Source of the DNA: Candidatus Levyibacteriota bacterium
GTDB lineage: Bacteria > Patescibacteriota > Microgenomatia > Levybacterales > UBA12049
Length of the DNA stretch: 40,579 nt
Reading direction: 5' to 3'
NCBI GenBank assembly: GCA_016204425.1
Contig: JACQKR010000036.1
Coordinates: forward strand, 1-40,579
The position numbers were made by a program, and so were the translations under genes. The notes below the pieces were generated by a model that searched no databases, was not told where the DNA came from, and saw only the letters and a list, made by a program, of their open reading frames with translations. Shown piece after piece: positions 1 to 9,002 of this stretch (position 1 is its first letter; each line of letters begins with the position of its first letter).

Positions 1-4
1 CTCG

Positions 5-33
5 TTGACAGCTTCAAGAAAGTTCATTAAACT
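5..33 (+). promoter_or_regulatory. Putative sigma70-type promoter of the suf operon (TTGACA-17-TAAACT)
   Basis: TTGACA at 5-10, TAAACT at 28-33, 17-nt spacer, upstream of the Rrf2 ATG at 60. Confidence 0.45.
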
Positions 34-59
34 TATACAAACTTACTATTAGTTTCGAT

Positions 60-494
60 ATGATACATTTTTCCCGAGATGAAGATTACGCTGTCATTCT
101 GGTCAATACTCTTGCCAAGCAGCACAAAAAACGTCTTGTTCCTTTATCGGAAGTAGCAAAACAGTATAATATTTCTCTTTTTTATCTTCGCAATCTTGCG
201 AATAAACTTGTACATAAAGGGGTGATCAAAGCAGTTGAAGGGAAAAAGGGTGGCTACTTTCTTCAGAAGGACCCGAAACGAATAACTATTGGAGAAATAC
301 TAGAAACTTTTTCCAGAAAGCCAATGCTTGAGTGTTGCAGTATCGGGAGCAAGACAGGAACATGTGATAAGGTCGACTTTTGCGAAACCGGTCATATTTG
401 GAGAAAACTCCATGATGAGTTCTTCAAGAAAATTGCTCGACTGAGCATCTCAGATTTTATGGCGTTAAGGAGAGAAAAACATGCTACTTCTTAA
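60..494 (+). CDS. Rrf2/IscR-family transcriptional regulator
   Basis: Rrf2 winged-helix pattern (DYAVILVNTLAKQ...GGYFLQKDPKRITIGEILE) plus Cys cluster CCSIGSKTGTCDKVDFC; first gene of suf operon. Confidence 0.9.
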   Translation: MIHFSRDEDYAVILVNTLAKQHKKRLVPLSEVAKQYNISLFYLRNLANKLVHKGVIKAVEGKKGGYFLQKDPKRITIGEILETFSRKPMLECCSIGSKTGTCDKVDFCETGHIWRKLHDEFFKKIARLSISDFMALRREKHATS

Positions 495-1227
495 AAATTT
501 TCAATCGTCAGTAGATAAAAAAGAGATTCTTAAAGGAATCGATTTGGCAGTCAATCCAGGGGAAATCCATGTGATTATGGGTCCGAACGGATCAGGGAAG
601 ACAACACTCGCAATGAGTCTGATGGGACACCCGGGATATAATATCAAATTTCAAATGGCAAATTTCAAATATCAAATAAACGGAAATGATATGGTTAATT
701 TGTCTCCTGAGGAGAGGGCAATGGCAGGGCTGTTTGTTTCATTTCAGTCACCTGTTGAAATATCTGGTATCTCATTTCTTGCTTTCCTGAGAACGGCAGT
801 AAAAGCTCTTCGACCGGATGAAAAGATTCCGCTCTCACAATTCAAAGAATCAGTGAAACAAGCACTTCATGCAGTTTCGCTTGATGAAAGTTTCATGCAG
901 CGATCGGTCAATGAGGGGTTCTCGGGCGGTGAAAAAAAACGGGCGGAAATAGCACAGCTTTTGGTGTTAAGACCAAAATTCGCAATTCTTGATGAAATCG
1001 ACTCAGGACTTGACGTTGATAGCCTCAGGATACTTGCAGCAGTAGTGAAGAATATCGTAGAAGACAAAAGGTGTGGCATGGTTATTATTACGCATTACCA
1101 GAGGATGTTTCAGTATCTTACGCCTCAAAAAGTGCATGTATTGATTGATGGAAAAATCAAAAAATCAGGAGGCATGGAATTGGTTCGCGAGATTGAAAGG
1201 GGAGGATATGCAGCCCTCCTTCGCTAA
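481..1227 (+). CDS. sufC: Fe-S cluster assembly ATPase SufC
   Basis: Walker [10 protein letters not shown], signature [11 protein letters not shown], Walker [13 protein letters not shown]; precedes sufB. Confidence 0.95.
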   Translation: MLLLKNFQSSVDKKEILKGIDLAVNPGEIHVIMGPNGSGKTTLAMSLMGHPGYNIKFQMANFKYQINGNDMVNLSPEERAMAGLFVSFQSPVEISGISFLAFLRTAVKALRPDEKIPLSQFKESVKQALHAVSLDESFMQRSVNEGFSGGEKKRAEIAQLLVLRPKFAILDEIDSGLDVDSLRILAAVVKNIVEDKRCGMVIITHYQRMFQYLTPQKVHVLIDGKIKKSGGMELVREIERGGYAALLR

Positions 1228-1253
1228 AGCTTCGGAAGGGCAAGCAGTTTGAT

Positions 1254-2642
1254 ATGCAAAGTCTTGATGTTAATTACCAGTTTGGTTTCCATGATGATAT
1301 AACGCCATTTTTTTCAACGCCAAAAGGCTTATCCGAAAATATCGTACGGGAGATATCGGGCATGAAACAGGAGCCGGAATGGATGCTTCAGAAAAGACTT
1401 GCAGCCCTGAATATATTTTATGCAAAACAAATGCCACCGTGGGGCGGTGATCTTTCTCGTATAGATTTTGACAATATTTATTACTATGTGAAGCCGACAG
1501 ACAAGCAGGGAAGAACCTGGGACGATGTACCCAGTGAAATAAAAAATACGTTTGAAAAAATTGGTATTCCGGAAGCGGAGCGAAAGTTCCTCTCAGGCGT
1601 TGGTGCGCAGTATGATTCGGAGGTCGTCTATCACAGTATCTCAAAAATGTTAGAAAAAAAAGGGGTTATTTTTGTCGATACCGATACGGCAGTTAAAAAA
1701 TATCCGGAGCTGGTAAAGCAATATTTCGGCACCATAATTCCGGCTGCAGATAATAAGTTTGCAGCGCTAAACACCGCTACCTGGTCAGGAGGATCGTTTA
1801 TCTACGTTCCAAAAGGTGTCCGGGTCGAGCTTCCCTTGCAAGCATATTTCAGAATCAATGCCAAAAACATGGGTCAGTTTGAGCGCACGCTTATTATTGC
1901 AGATGAGGGGTCATATGTGCATTATGTAGAAGGTTGTACCGCGCCTATTTTTACCACGGATTCTCTTCATGCTGCCGTGGTTGAAATTGTCGTCAAGAAA
2001 GGAGCCCGGGTACGATACACGACAATTCAAAACTGGAGCAAAAATGTCTATAACTTAGTCACGAAACGGATGTTTGTTGAGGAGGAAGGAATCGGCGAGT
2101 GGATTGATGGAAATCTCGGCAGTCAACTGACAATGAAGTATCCGTCTGTGTATTTGAAAGGAAGAAAGGCACGAGGAGAAGTACTATCTCTTGCATTTGC
2201 AGGGGCGGGACAGCACCAAGATGCGGGGGGGAAAGCTATTCATCTTGCTCCTGAAACAAGCTCTGCTATTACTTCAAAATCAGTGTGTAAAGATGGTGGC
2301 CGGACATCATATAGAGGACTCCTCAAAGTGATAAAGGGAGCAGAGAATTGCAAGTCGACCGTACGGTGTGATGCACTCATTCTTGATTCACTCAGCCGTT
2401 CCGATACCTATCCGACAATGGATATTGGTGAGGAGCGGGTGACGATCGGGCATGAAGCATCTGTTTCGAGAATTGGAGAAGAGCAGCTCTTTTATTTTCA
2501 ATCCCGTGGCATGTCGCAGCAGCAAGCAGAAGTGATGATCGTGAACGGATTTATGGAACCGATTGTGAAAGAGCTTCCTATGGAGTATGCGGTTGAGCTC
2601 AATCGACTAATACAGTTAGAAATGACTGGCTCGGTTGGTTAG
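1254..2642 (+). CDS. sufB: Fe-S cluster assembly protein SufB
   Basis: SufB-like sequence ([42 protein letters not shown]). Confidence 0.96.
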   Translation: MQSLDVNYQFGFHDDITPFFSTPKGLSENIVREISGMKQEPEWMLQKRLAALNIFYAKQMPPWGGDLSRIDFDNIYYYVKPTDKQGRTWDDVPSEIKNTFEKIGIPEAERKFLSGVGAQYDSEVVYHSISKMLEKKGVIFVDTDTAVKKYPELVKQYFGTIIPAADNKFAALNTATWSGGSFIYVPKGVRVELPLQAYFRINAKNMGQFERTLIIADEGSYVHYVEGCTAPIFTTDSLHAAVVEIVVKKGARVRYTTIQNWSKNVYNLVTKRMFVEEEGIGEWIDGNLGSQLTMKYPSVYLKGRKARGEVLSLAFAGAGQHQDAGGKAIHLAPETSSAITSKSVCKDGGRTSYRGLLKVIKGAENCKSTVRCDALILDSLSRSDTYPTMDIGEERVTIGHEASVSRIGEEQLFYFQSRGMSQQQAEVMIVNGFMEPIVKELPMEYAVELNRLIQLEMTGSVG

Positions 2643-2681
2643 TGAGTCGGGGTCCTAATATCTGCCACCCCTTCTTAAATA

Positions 2682-3251
2682 ATGAAAAAGATAGAGTTAG
2701 TACTTAAAAAAAACGAAGAAAAAATTCTGCCTGTCATTTGGATTGATGACGATGAGACTGAAATACATCTTGCTGCACGGTTAGTCGGAGATGGAGCGAA
2801 ACTGACCGTTCTCGGACTCTTTTTTGCGACTGAAAATCGAGCGGTTGTCTTCACAACAGATGTAATGCATGAAGGGAAGCATACAACGAGCCTCACAAGG
2901 ATTCGTGGTGTTTTCAAAAATAGGTCGTCGTTCAACAATGACGGTATTGTGCGGATAAGAAAAGGCGCCAAGAACGCGAACGGATTCTTCGATTCAAAAG
3001 TACTGCTTTTTGATGATGCGAAAGGAAGAAGTGTGCCATCTTTGGAGATTGATGAGAACGAGGTAAAAGCAGGACACGCCTCAACAATCGGAAGGCCTGA
3101 CGCGCTGCAGCTTCTCTATCTTCGCTCACGAGGGTTGAGCGAGGAGGAGGCAGAAAGCCTCATCGTTACAGGGTTTTTTGATCAAATCAAACGTTTATTG
3201 CCGGAAAAAGAAAGAAGAGCCGTTGAAAAGAAGCTTGGGGGCTCCGCATGA
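2682..3251 (+). CDS. sufD: Short SufD-like Fe-S assembly scaffold protein
   Basis: SufB/D C-terminal core: VKAGHASTIGRPDALQLLYLRSRGLSEEEAESLIVTGFFD; only 189 aa. Confidence 0.85.
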   Translation: MKKIELVLKKNEEKILPVIWIDDDETEIHLAARLVGDGAKLTVLGLFFATENRAVVFTTDVMHEGKHTTSLTRIRGVFKNRSSFNNDGIVRIRKGAKNANGFFDSKVLLFDDAKGRSVPSLEIDENEVKAGHASTIGRPDALQLLYLRSRGLSEEEAESLIVTGFFDQIKRLLPEKERRAVEKKLGGSA

Positions 3252-4465
3252 AGGATATAAAGAAACAGTTTCCAATTTTTCAAAATAGACAATTGATATA
3301 CCTTGACTCTGCTGCAACAAGTCAAAAGCCTGTTATGGTTCTTGATGCGGTACGTGCGTATTACGAATCATATAACGCAAACATTCATCGAGGACTCTAC
3401 CCTATTGCGGAGCAAGCGACAAAGAAAGTTGAAGAAGTACGCCAAAAGGTCGCAAAATTCATCAACGCAAGACGTCCGGAAGAAATAATTTTTACCAAAA
3501 GTGCCACAGAGGCCGTTAATTTAGTGATGTATACATGGGGTAGGGAAAATATTGATCAGGGGGATATTGTCGTGACAACCATTATGGAGCATCACAGCAA
3601 TTTTGTGCCATGGCAGCAACTCGCAAAGGAAAAAGGAGCAAAATTTCACGTGCTTGATATGGACGAAAATTCTCAAATTTCAATCCTCAATTTCCAAGCA
3701 AATATCAACTTTAAAAAAACAAAAATTATTGCAATAACCTACATTTCTAACATGCTTGGAACGATTAATCCGCTAAAAGAGCTTATTGCTACGGTAAGAA
3801 AAGAAAATCCAGAAATTGTAGTTATCGTCGATGCTGCCCAAGCCGTTCCGCATAAACCGGTTGATGTCCAAGCGTTGGATTGTGATTTTTTGGTTTTTTC
3901 AGGGCACAAAATGCTTGCTGAGACAGGGATTGGTGTGCTGTATGCAAAAAAAGAATTATTGGAAGCAATGCCGCCGTTTCTCTATGGAGGGGATATGATA
4001 CGCGAGGTCGCAATCGAAAAAACCACATTTGCCGGGCTTCCTAATAAATTTGAAGCGGGAACCATCAATATTGCGGGCATCGTGAGTCTTGGTGCGGCAA
4101 TTGATTTTCTCAATGCGATTGGCATGGATCGTATTCAAGAGCACGAAAAAACACTTACGAAGTATTGCATGGAAGCGTTACAAAATGTTGATGGCATTAC
4201 TGTTTTTGGCCCAAGGGATCTTCTCGCACGAAGCGGCGTCGTTTCATTTACCATAGACGGGATTCATCCCCACGATGCCGCACAGATCCTGGGAGATATG
4301 AATATCTGTGTCCGCTCGGGGCATCATTGCACAATGCCTCTGCATACGCGCTTAGGAGTTCCAGCGTCAACCCGGGCAAGCTTTTATATATACAATGACG
4401 AACAAGATATCGATGCGTTCATTTCGGGAATAAAGAAAGTAAAGAAAATTTTTCAATCGAAGTGA
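3248..4465 (+). CDS. sufS: SufS-type cysteine desulfurase
   Basis: Class V aminotransferase; IYLDSAATSQKP, VFSGHKMLAETGIGVLY, VRSGHHCTMPLHTRLGV. Confidence 0.96.
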   Translation: MKDIKKQFPIFQNRQLIYLDSAATSQKPVMVLDAVRAYYESYNANIHRGLYPIAEQATKKVEEVRQKVAKFINARRPEEIIFTKSATEAVNLVMYTWGRENIDQGDIVVTTIMEHHSNFVPWQQLAKEKGAKFHVLDMDENSQISILNFQANINFKKTKIIAITYISNMLGTINPLKELIATVRKENPEIVVIVDAAQAVPHKPVDVQALDCDFLVFSGHKMLAETGIGVLYAKKELLEAMPPFLYGGDMIREVAIEKTTFAGLPNKFEAGTINIAGIVSLGAAIDFLNAIGMDRIQEHEKTLTKYCMEALQNVDGITVFGPRDLLARSGVVSFTIDGIHPHDAAQILGDMNICVRSGHHCTMPLHTRLGVPASTRASFYIYNDEQDIDAFISGIKKVKKIFQSK

Positions 4466-4507
4466 CATTAATTTTTTTCTGAGCCTCTAAAGTGGTAGAA
4501 TACTCAC

Positions 4508-4795
4508 ATGCCAACACTTGAAGATTTTGAAAAACGATTAGAAAAAATTGAAGATCGAAACAGGAAAGTAGAGACGGATAAGGCGTGGGAAACGAGCTAC
4601 ATGAGAAAAGGTTTGTTGATCCTTTTTACCTATATTGCGATTGGATTATATCTTAATGTTATAGGTATACAAAACCCGTGGATTAATGCGATTGTTCCTG
4701 CAATTGGATTTTTCCTCTCTACCCTCACACTTCCATTTTTCAAGGATTTGTGGCGGAAATATTTTTATCAAAAATATACCACTCCGCCCCGTTAA
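4508..4795 (+). CDS. Small two-TM hypothetical protein
   Basis: 95-aa ORF with coiled-coil-like N-terminus and two hydrophobic segments; 3' end lies in a dispersed repeat. Confidence 0.65.
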   Translation: MPTLEDFEKRLEKIEDRNRKVETDKAWETSYMRKGLLILFTYIAIGLYLNVIGIQNPWINAIVPAIGFFLSTLTLPFFKDLWRKYFYQKYTTPPR

Positions 4796-4817
4796 ACGGG
4801 GCTCCGTTGGGTATTAC
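4776..4817. repeat. Dispersed hairpin repeat ATACCACTCCGCCCCG..CGGGGCTCCGTTGGGTATTA, copy A
   Basis: Same sequence frame recurs at 20884-20930. Confidence 0.8.
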
Positions 4818-4847
4818 ACATTGTTTTGATTTTAGAGGAGTTTAGTT

Positions 4848-5483
4848 ATGGATACGACGAAACAATATTGCACGATATATATCGTGCGACATGGTGAAAC
4901 AACAGCGAATGCTTCGGGGATACTTGGTTTGGATACCGATCTTACTGAAAAAGGGAAACAGCAAGCATCCTCTTTGCGAGACAGGTTCAAGAACATTGCC
5001 TTTGCGGCAGTCTACGCCTCAGATCTGGTTCGTACCCAGCAAACAGCTGAGATTCTTAACCTGGAGCGGAAATTGGCAGTTAATGTGTCTGCGCTTATTC
5101 GGGAACGCAACTACGGCAGTATGGAAGGGAGTGACGAAGAGATCTATAAAAAGCGAATCAGGGAATATCTTACAAGAATGGAAGCGCTTTCTGATGAAGA
5201 ACGATGGAAATTTCGTTTTCTTCCCGATATGGAAACAGAGGAGGAAGCTGTTTCACGGTTTATCCGATTTGCCCGTGAAGTTGCCGTCGCATACTCCGGA
5301 AAACATGTTTTACTCGTTTCACATGGGAATGTCATGAGGACGTTCCTCATTCATCTCGGGTTCGCGACGTATCGGGAACTTCCGACAGGATCAATTGAAA
5401 ACACCGGATACATCAAGCTTCGTTCTGACGGAGTAGATTTCTTCATCGATGAGACAGTGAGAATACACAAAAGCAATGGATAA
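4848..5483 (+). CDS. Histidine phosphatase (phosphoglycerate mutase-like) family protein
   Basis: RHGETTAN phosphohistidine motif, LVSHGNVMR. Confidence 0.9.
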   Translation: MDTTKQYCTIYIVRHGETTANASGILGLDTDLTEKGKQQASSLRDRFKNIAFAAVYASDLVRTQQTAEILNLERKLAVNVSALIRERNYGSMEGSDEEIYKKRIREYLTRMEALSDEERWKFRFLPDMETEEEAVSRFIRFAREVAVAYSGKHVLLVSHGNVMRTFLIHLGFATYRELPTGSIENTGYIKLRSDGVDFFIDETVRIHKSNG

Positions 5484-5838
5484 TTATTTATATAGAGAAG
5501 AAATACTGGATCACTACAAAGATCCGCATAATTTTGGAAAGCCACATACTTTTGATATATCGTCGATGCAATATAATCCTTTCTGTGGCGATGAAATTGA
5601 GCTATTTGTGAGCACGGAGGACGATACTGTTCGTGACATTCATTTTAAAGGAAAAGGGTGTGCGATTAGTCTTGCGGCAGCGTCCATGCTGACTGATTTT
5701 GCAAAGGGGAAGAAAAAAACTGCATTGACAAAATTTAGCCAACACGATATGCTTGACCTGTTAGAAATTGAGCTGTCAGAAACGAGGAAAAAGTGCGCGC
5801 TACTTGGGTGGGCTGTGTTGCAAGACTGCCTAAAATAG
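5476..5838 (+). CDS. sufU: SufU/IscU-like iron-sulfur scaffold
   Basis: DHYKDPHNFG, NPFCGD, GKGCAIS, RKKCALLGW cysteine pattern. Confidence 0.9.
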   Translation: MDNYLYREEILDHYKDPHNFGKPHTFDISSMQYNPFCGDEIELFVSTEDDTVRDIHFKGKGCAISLAAASMLTDFAKGKKKTALTKFSQHDMLDLLEIELSETRKKCALLGWAVLQDCLK

Positions 5839-5840
5839 CT

Positions 5841-5868
5841 CAAAGTACAAAGTTGAAAGTTCAAAATT
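5841..5868 (+). repeat. Heptanucleotide array (CAAAGTA CAAAGTT GAAAGTT CAAAATT)
   Basis: Four consecutive 7-bp units, followed by an inverse-sense array at 5901-5935. Confidence 0.7.
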
Positions 5869-5900
5869 AAGGAACTTTATTTTATAAATATTTCTTGTCT

Positions 5901-5935
5901 AACTTTGCATTTTGCACTTTAAATTTTAAATTTAT
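5901..5935 (-). repeat. Inverse-sense heptanucleotide array (AACTTTG CATTTTG CACTTTA AATTTTA AATTTAT)
   Basis: Consecutive 7-bp units, reverse complement in character to 5841-5868; ends 4 nt before ferredoxin ATG. Confidence 0.65.
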
Positions 5936-5939
5936 TTGT

Positions 5940-6215
5940 ATGCCGTATAAAGTAAAAGTCGATCGAACCCTCTGCATTGGCGCTGCGTCATGTGTCGCTG
6001 TCGCGCCAAACACCTTTGATTTAGATAATGAAGGGAAAGCGGTAATTAAGAAAAAAGACGGGACAACAACATCGGATTTTGTTCGTTATGAAGATATTGC
6101 TGATGATGAAACCAATATCATGAATGCTTCGAAGTCTTGCCCGGTAAATGCGATTATTATCATCGAAGTCGATGAAAAAGGTAATGAAGTCAAGCAAGTC
6201 TGGCCGGAAGCATAA
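5940..6215 (+). CDS. Ferredoxin, single-cluster type with three cluster cysteines
   Basis: VDRTLCIGAASCVAVAP...SCPVNAI; ATG at 5940 preferred over the upstream ORF start at 5895. Confidence 0.85.
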   Translation: MPYKVKVDRTLCIGAASCVAVAPNTFDLDNEGKAVIKKKDGTTTSDFVRYEDIADDETNIMNASKSCPVNAIIIIEVDEKGNEVKQVWPEA

Positions 6216-6330
6216 GGCACATGGTCGTCTACCACACGCTGCAAGAGACGCTCGCAAACACGCAGCCATTACTCCAAAAACACAAACCAGCTCGCTAAGT
6301 GAAAGTCGATCACAACTTTTAGAGCAAAAC

Positions 6331-6492
6331 ATGCTGTATAATGAATCGACTTTCAGTTCTCTTTCAGGTGGGCAGCCGACCATGTTTCGAACCCAACCTT
6401 GTCCCGTTTGTAAAACGCCTATGGGCGATATGCCGGGGACAAGAGACGCAATTTGTAAGTCTTGCGGTTATAAGGATCCCTGCTGCGAATGA
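6331..6492 (+). CDS. Small zinc-ribbon protein
   Basis: 53 aa from internal ATG of ORF 6148..6492: PCPVCKTPMG...CKSCGYKDPCC. Confidence 0.5.
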   Translation: MLYNESTFSSLSGGQPTMFRTQPCPVCKTPMGDMPGTRDAICKSCGYKDPCCE

Positions 6493-6577
6493 ATTTATCT
6501 CGCTTTTCGATATAGCAATAATACACATATGAATCCAACGGTTGTTTGTCGGCTTTTCTTTCATCTATAATACTTGT

Positions 6578-8350
6578 ATGGTTGATTTGCAGTGGTTGAT
6601 CGGTGGTGAGGCGGGGTATGGAATCATGACGGTTGGGCTCATGATGTCAAAGATTTTTACCCGTCTTGGTCTTCATGTTTTTGATTACGTTGAATACCCA
6701 TCTCTCATTCGTGGAGGACATAATGCATATTATGTAAGGGGGAGTGATGTCGAGATGACTTCTCAGAAGCGGCCCGTTGACATTCTCGTCGCACTTAATC
6801 TTGAAACGATCACCCTTCACAAAACAGAGCTCTCTCCCAATGCTGTTGTGATATTCGATCCAAATATCGTTCAAGTGAAAGCAGAAGATTTTTCTCCCAC
6901 TGTAAAGCTTTATCCTGTACCATTTCTTGAGTTGACAAAGAAACTTGGTGCAGATCGGCTCATGATCAATACGGTTGCCGTCGGCGCTTCATTGGCACTC
7001 TTCTCATCAGATTTCTCAATTCTTGAGAAGATTATGAATGATATTTTTGGCAGGAAAGGTGAACAGGTCGTCGGTGAAAATGTGAACACGTCAAAAGCGG
7101 GTTTTGACCATGTTGTCGGGCAGTATGGGAAGACACTCGTTGCAAATATAGCAAAAACAGAACAAAAGAATCTTCTCATTGGCGGAGCAGAGGCAATAGC
7201 ACTCGGGAGTATTAAGGCTGGATTGAAGTTTGCTGCGATCTATCCGATGACACCGATCAACGGAGTTATGACAACGCTTGTCGCAAATGCACTGACATAC
7301 AATATTGTTGTCAAAGAGCCTGAGGACGAGATAGCTGGAATCAATATGGCGCTTGGAGCCGCATATGCTGGCGTTCGGTCCATGGCCGCAACTTCAGGCG
7401 GAGGCTTTTCGCTCATGGTTGAAGGGTTGGGTCTTGCAGCACAAACAGAAGTGCCAATCGTTATTATTATGGGAATGCGTCCCGGACCGGCGACCGGCAT
7501 GCCGACCTGGACAGAACAAGGAGACTTGCGATTTGTGCTTCATGCACACCAAGGAGATTTTCCACGAATCATAGTCGCGCCGGGGGATCCGACAGAAGCT
7601 TTCTATCACACCATGCATGCATTTAATCTGGCTGAGAAATATCATTTGCCGGTTATCGTTCTTGTTGATAAATACCTCAACGAGGGACACGTTACGGTTG
7701 AATCGAAGATACTGAGGGAGATGAGTGATACATTTGTTTTGCAACGTGGCAAACTTTTAACTGATGCGGAAGTCGCAGCACAAACTGACTACAAGCGATA
7801 TTTGCTGACAACGGACGGCATTTCTCCCCGGAGTTTGCCGGGACAGAAAGGCGGGATAAGCCTTACCGGGTCAGATGAGCACGATGAGCGTGGGCTTTAC
7901 AATGAAGAGGCTGAGGTGCGCCAAGCAATGATGGATAAGCGCTTTAAGAAAATGGAAACGGCTCTTTCTGATTTTCCAAAGCCTGAACTATATAGCAGTG
8001 AATCCGAGAATCTCGCGACATTGCAGCAGGCACCACTGACACTTGTGTCATTCGGATCAACCAAGATGCCGATTCTTGAGGCGATGCGCTGGCTTAAGCG
8101 GGATGGAATCCACGTTAATTTTGTCAAAGTGTCATACTTGAATCCATTCCCGACTGAGCCATTAGCCATCCTTCTGAAGCAAGCGAAGAAAACATTGATA
8201 ATAGAAAATAATCATGAAGGACAGTTTGAAGGACTGATCCGTGAACGGACAGGTCTCGTAATGAATGAGCATTTGCGAAAATATGACGGACGGCCGTTCT
8301 ATCCCGAAGAGATTGTCGATCACGTAAAAGCTCTTTTAGCAAAAAGCTAA
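6578..8350 (+). CDS. 2-oxoacid:ferredoxin oxidoreductase, fused gamma-alpha subunit
   Basis: N-terminal gamma domain (GGEAGYGIMTVG...YVEYPSLIRGGHNAYYVR) followed by alpha domain (YPMTPINGVMTTL...EPEDEIAGINMALGAAYAG). Confidence 0.92.
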   Translation: MVDLQWLIGGEAGYGIMTVGLMMSKIFTRLGLHVFDYVEYPSLIRGGHNAYYVRGSDVEMTSQKRPVDILVALNLETITLHKTELSPNAVVIFDPNIVQVKAEDFSPTVKLYPVPFLELTKKLGADRLMINTVAVGASLALFSSDFSILEKIMNDIFGRKGEQVVGENVNTSKAGFDHVVGQYGKTLVANIAKTEQKNLLIGGAEAIALGSIKAGLKFAAIYPMTPINGVMTTLVANALTYNIVVKEPEDEIAGINMALGAAYAGVRSMAATSGGGFSLMVEGLGLAAQTEVPIVIIMGMRPGPATGMPTWTEQGDLRFVLHAHQGDFPRIIVAPGDPTEAFYHTMHAFNLAEKYHLPVIVLVDKYLNEGHVTVESKILREMSDTFVLQRGKLLTDAEVAAQTDYKRYLLTTDGISPRSLPGQKGGISLTGSDEHDERGLYNEEAEVRQAMMDKRFKKMETALSDFPKPELYSSESENLATLQQAPLTLVSFGSTKMPILEAMRWLKRDGIHVNFVKVSYLNPFPTEPLAILLKQAKKTLIIENNHEGQFEGLIRERTGLVMNEHLRKYDGRPFYPEEIVDHVKALLAKS

Positions 8351-8377
8351 CGTGGCAGGAAAGGTGAAATCATTTAT

Positions 8378-9001
8378 ATGACTGCAGTACAAGATTATAA
8401 AGAGATTACAAAACAGAGCTATGATGAACATGCAGAGGAGTTTGCATCTTTTGCGGCAGCATTTCGCGGGAAGTTAAAACAGTGGATAGCATCATTTGCA
8501 GATCAGCTGAAAGCAAATGATCAAGTGCTTGATGTCGGATGCGGGGCAGGAAGAGACGCACATTATTTTATCGAGCATGGTTTGCATGTGACCGGGATTG
8601 ATAACTCAGAGAAACTTATCGACCTCGCAAAAATAAAAGTACCGGACGGAGCATTTTTTGTTATGGATTTTGAGGAGTTACCTTTGCCAAAAGAGAGCTT
8701 TGAAGGGGTGTGGGCGAGCGCGAGTCTTGTCCATGTTCCAAGAGAAAACTTGCTGCCTATATTGAAGAGAATTCATGCACTGCTCAAGCCGGGTGGTGTG
8801 TTTTTCTCAAGCTGGCGTGTTGGAAAAGGTGAGAAATTCACTGTTGAGAAAAGAGGGAATGCAGAATTGAAGCGATATTACACATACTATGACCCTGAGG
8901 AACTTATCGATTTGATGAAAAAGGCAGATTTTATAGAAGTAACACATGAGTTGGATGAGATAGAAACAGGTATGTGGGTTGGGGTATTCGCTCATAAATA
9001 A
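8378..9001 (+). CDS. Class I SAM-dependent methyltransferase
   Basis: DQVLDVGCGAGRDAHYF motif I; HALLKPGGVFFSSW. Confidence 0.9.
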   Translation: MTAVQDYKEITKQSYDEHAEEFASFAAAFRGKLKQWIASFADQLKANDQVLDVGCGAGRDAHYFIEHGLHVTGIDNSEKLIDLAKIKVPDGAFFVMDFEELPLPKESFEGVWASASLVHVPRENLLPILKRIHALLKPGGVFFSSWRVGKGEKFTVEKRGNAELKRYYTYYDPEELIDLMKKADFIEVTHELDEIETGMWVGVFAHK

Positions 9002-9002
9002 T

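Noticed and set aside
1270-1644. Antisense ORFs such as 1270..1644 (-), 867..1079 (-), 7240..7500 (-), 13442..13735 (-) and 23157..23507 (+)
   Set aside because: They lie inside well-supported genes on the other strand and show no recognisable domain; typical shadow ORFs.
1254-2642. Intein in SufB (a frequent intein host)
   Set aside because: The SufB sequence is continuous through its conserved core; no intein motifs.
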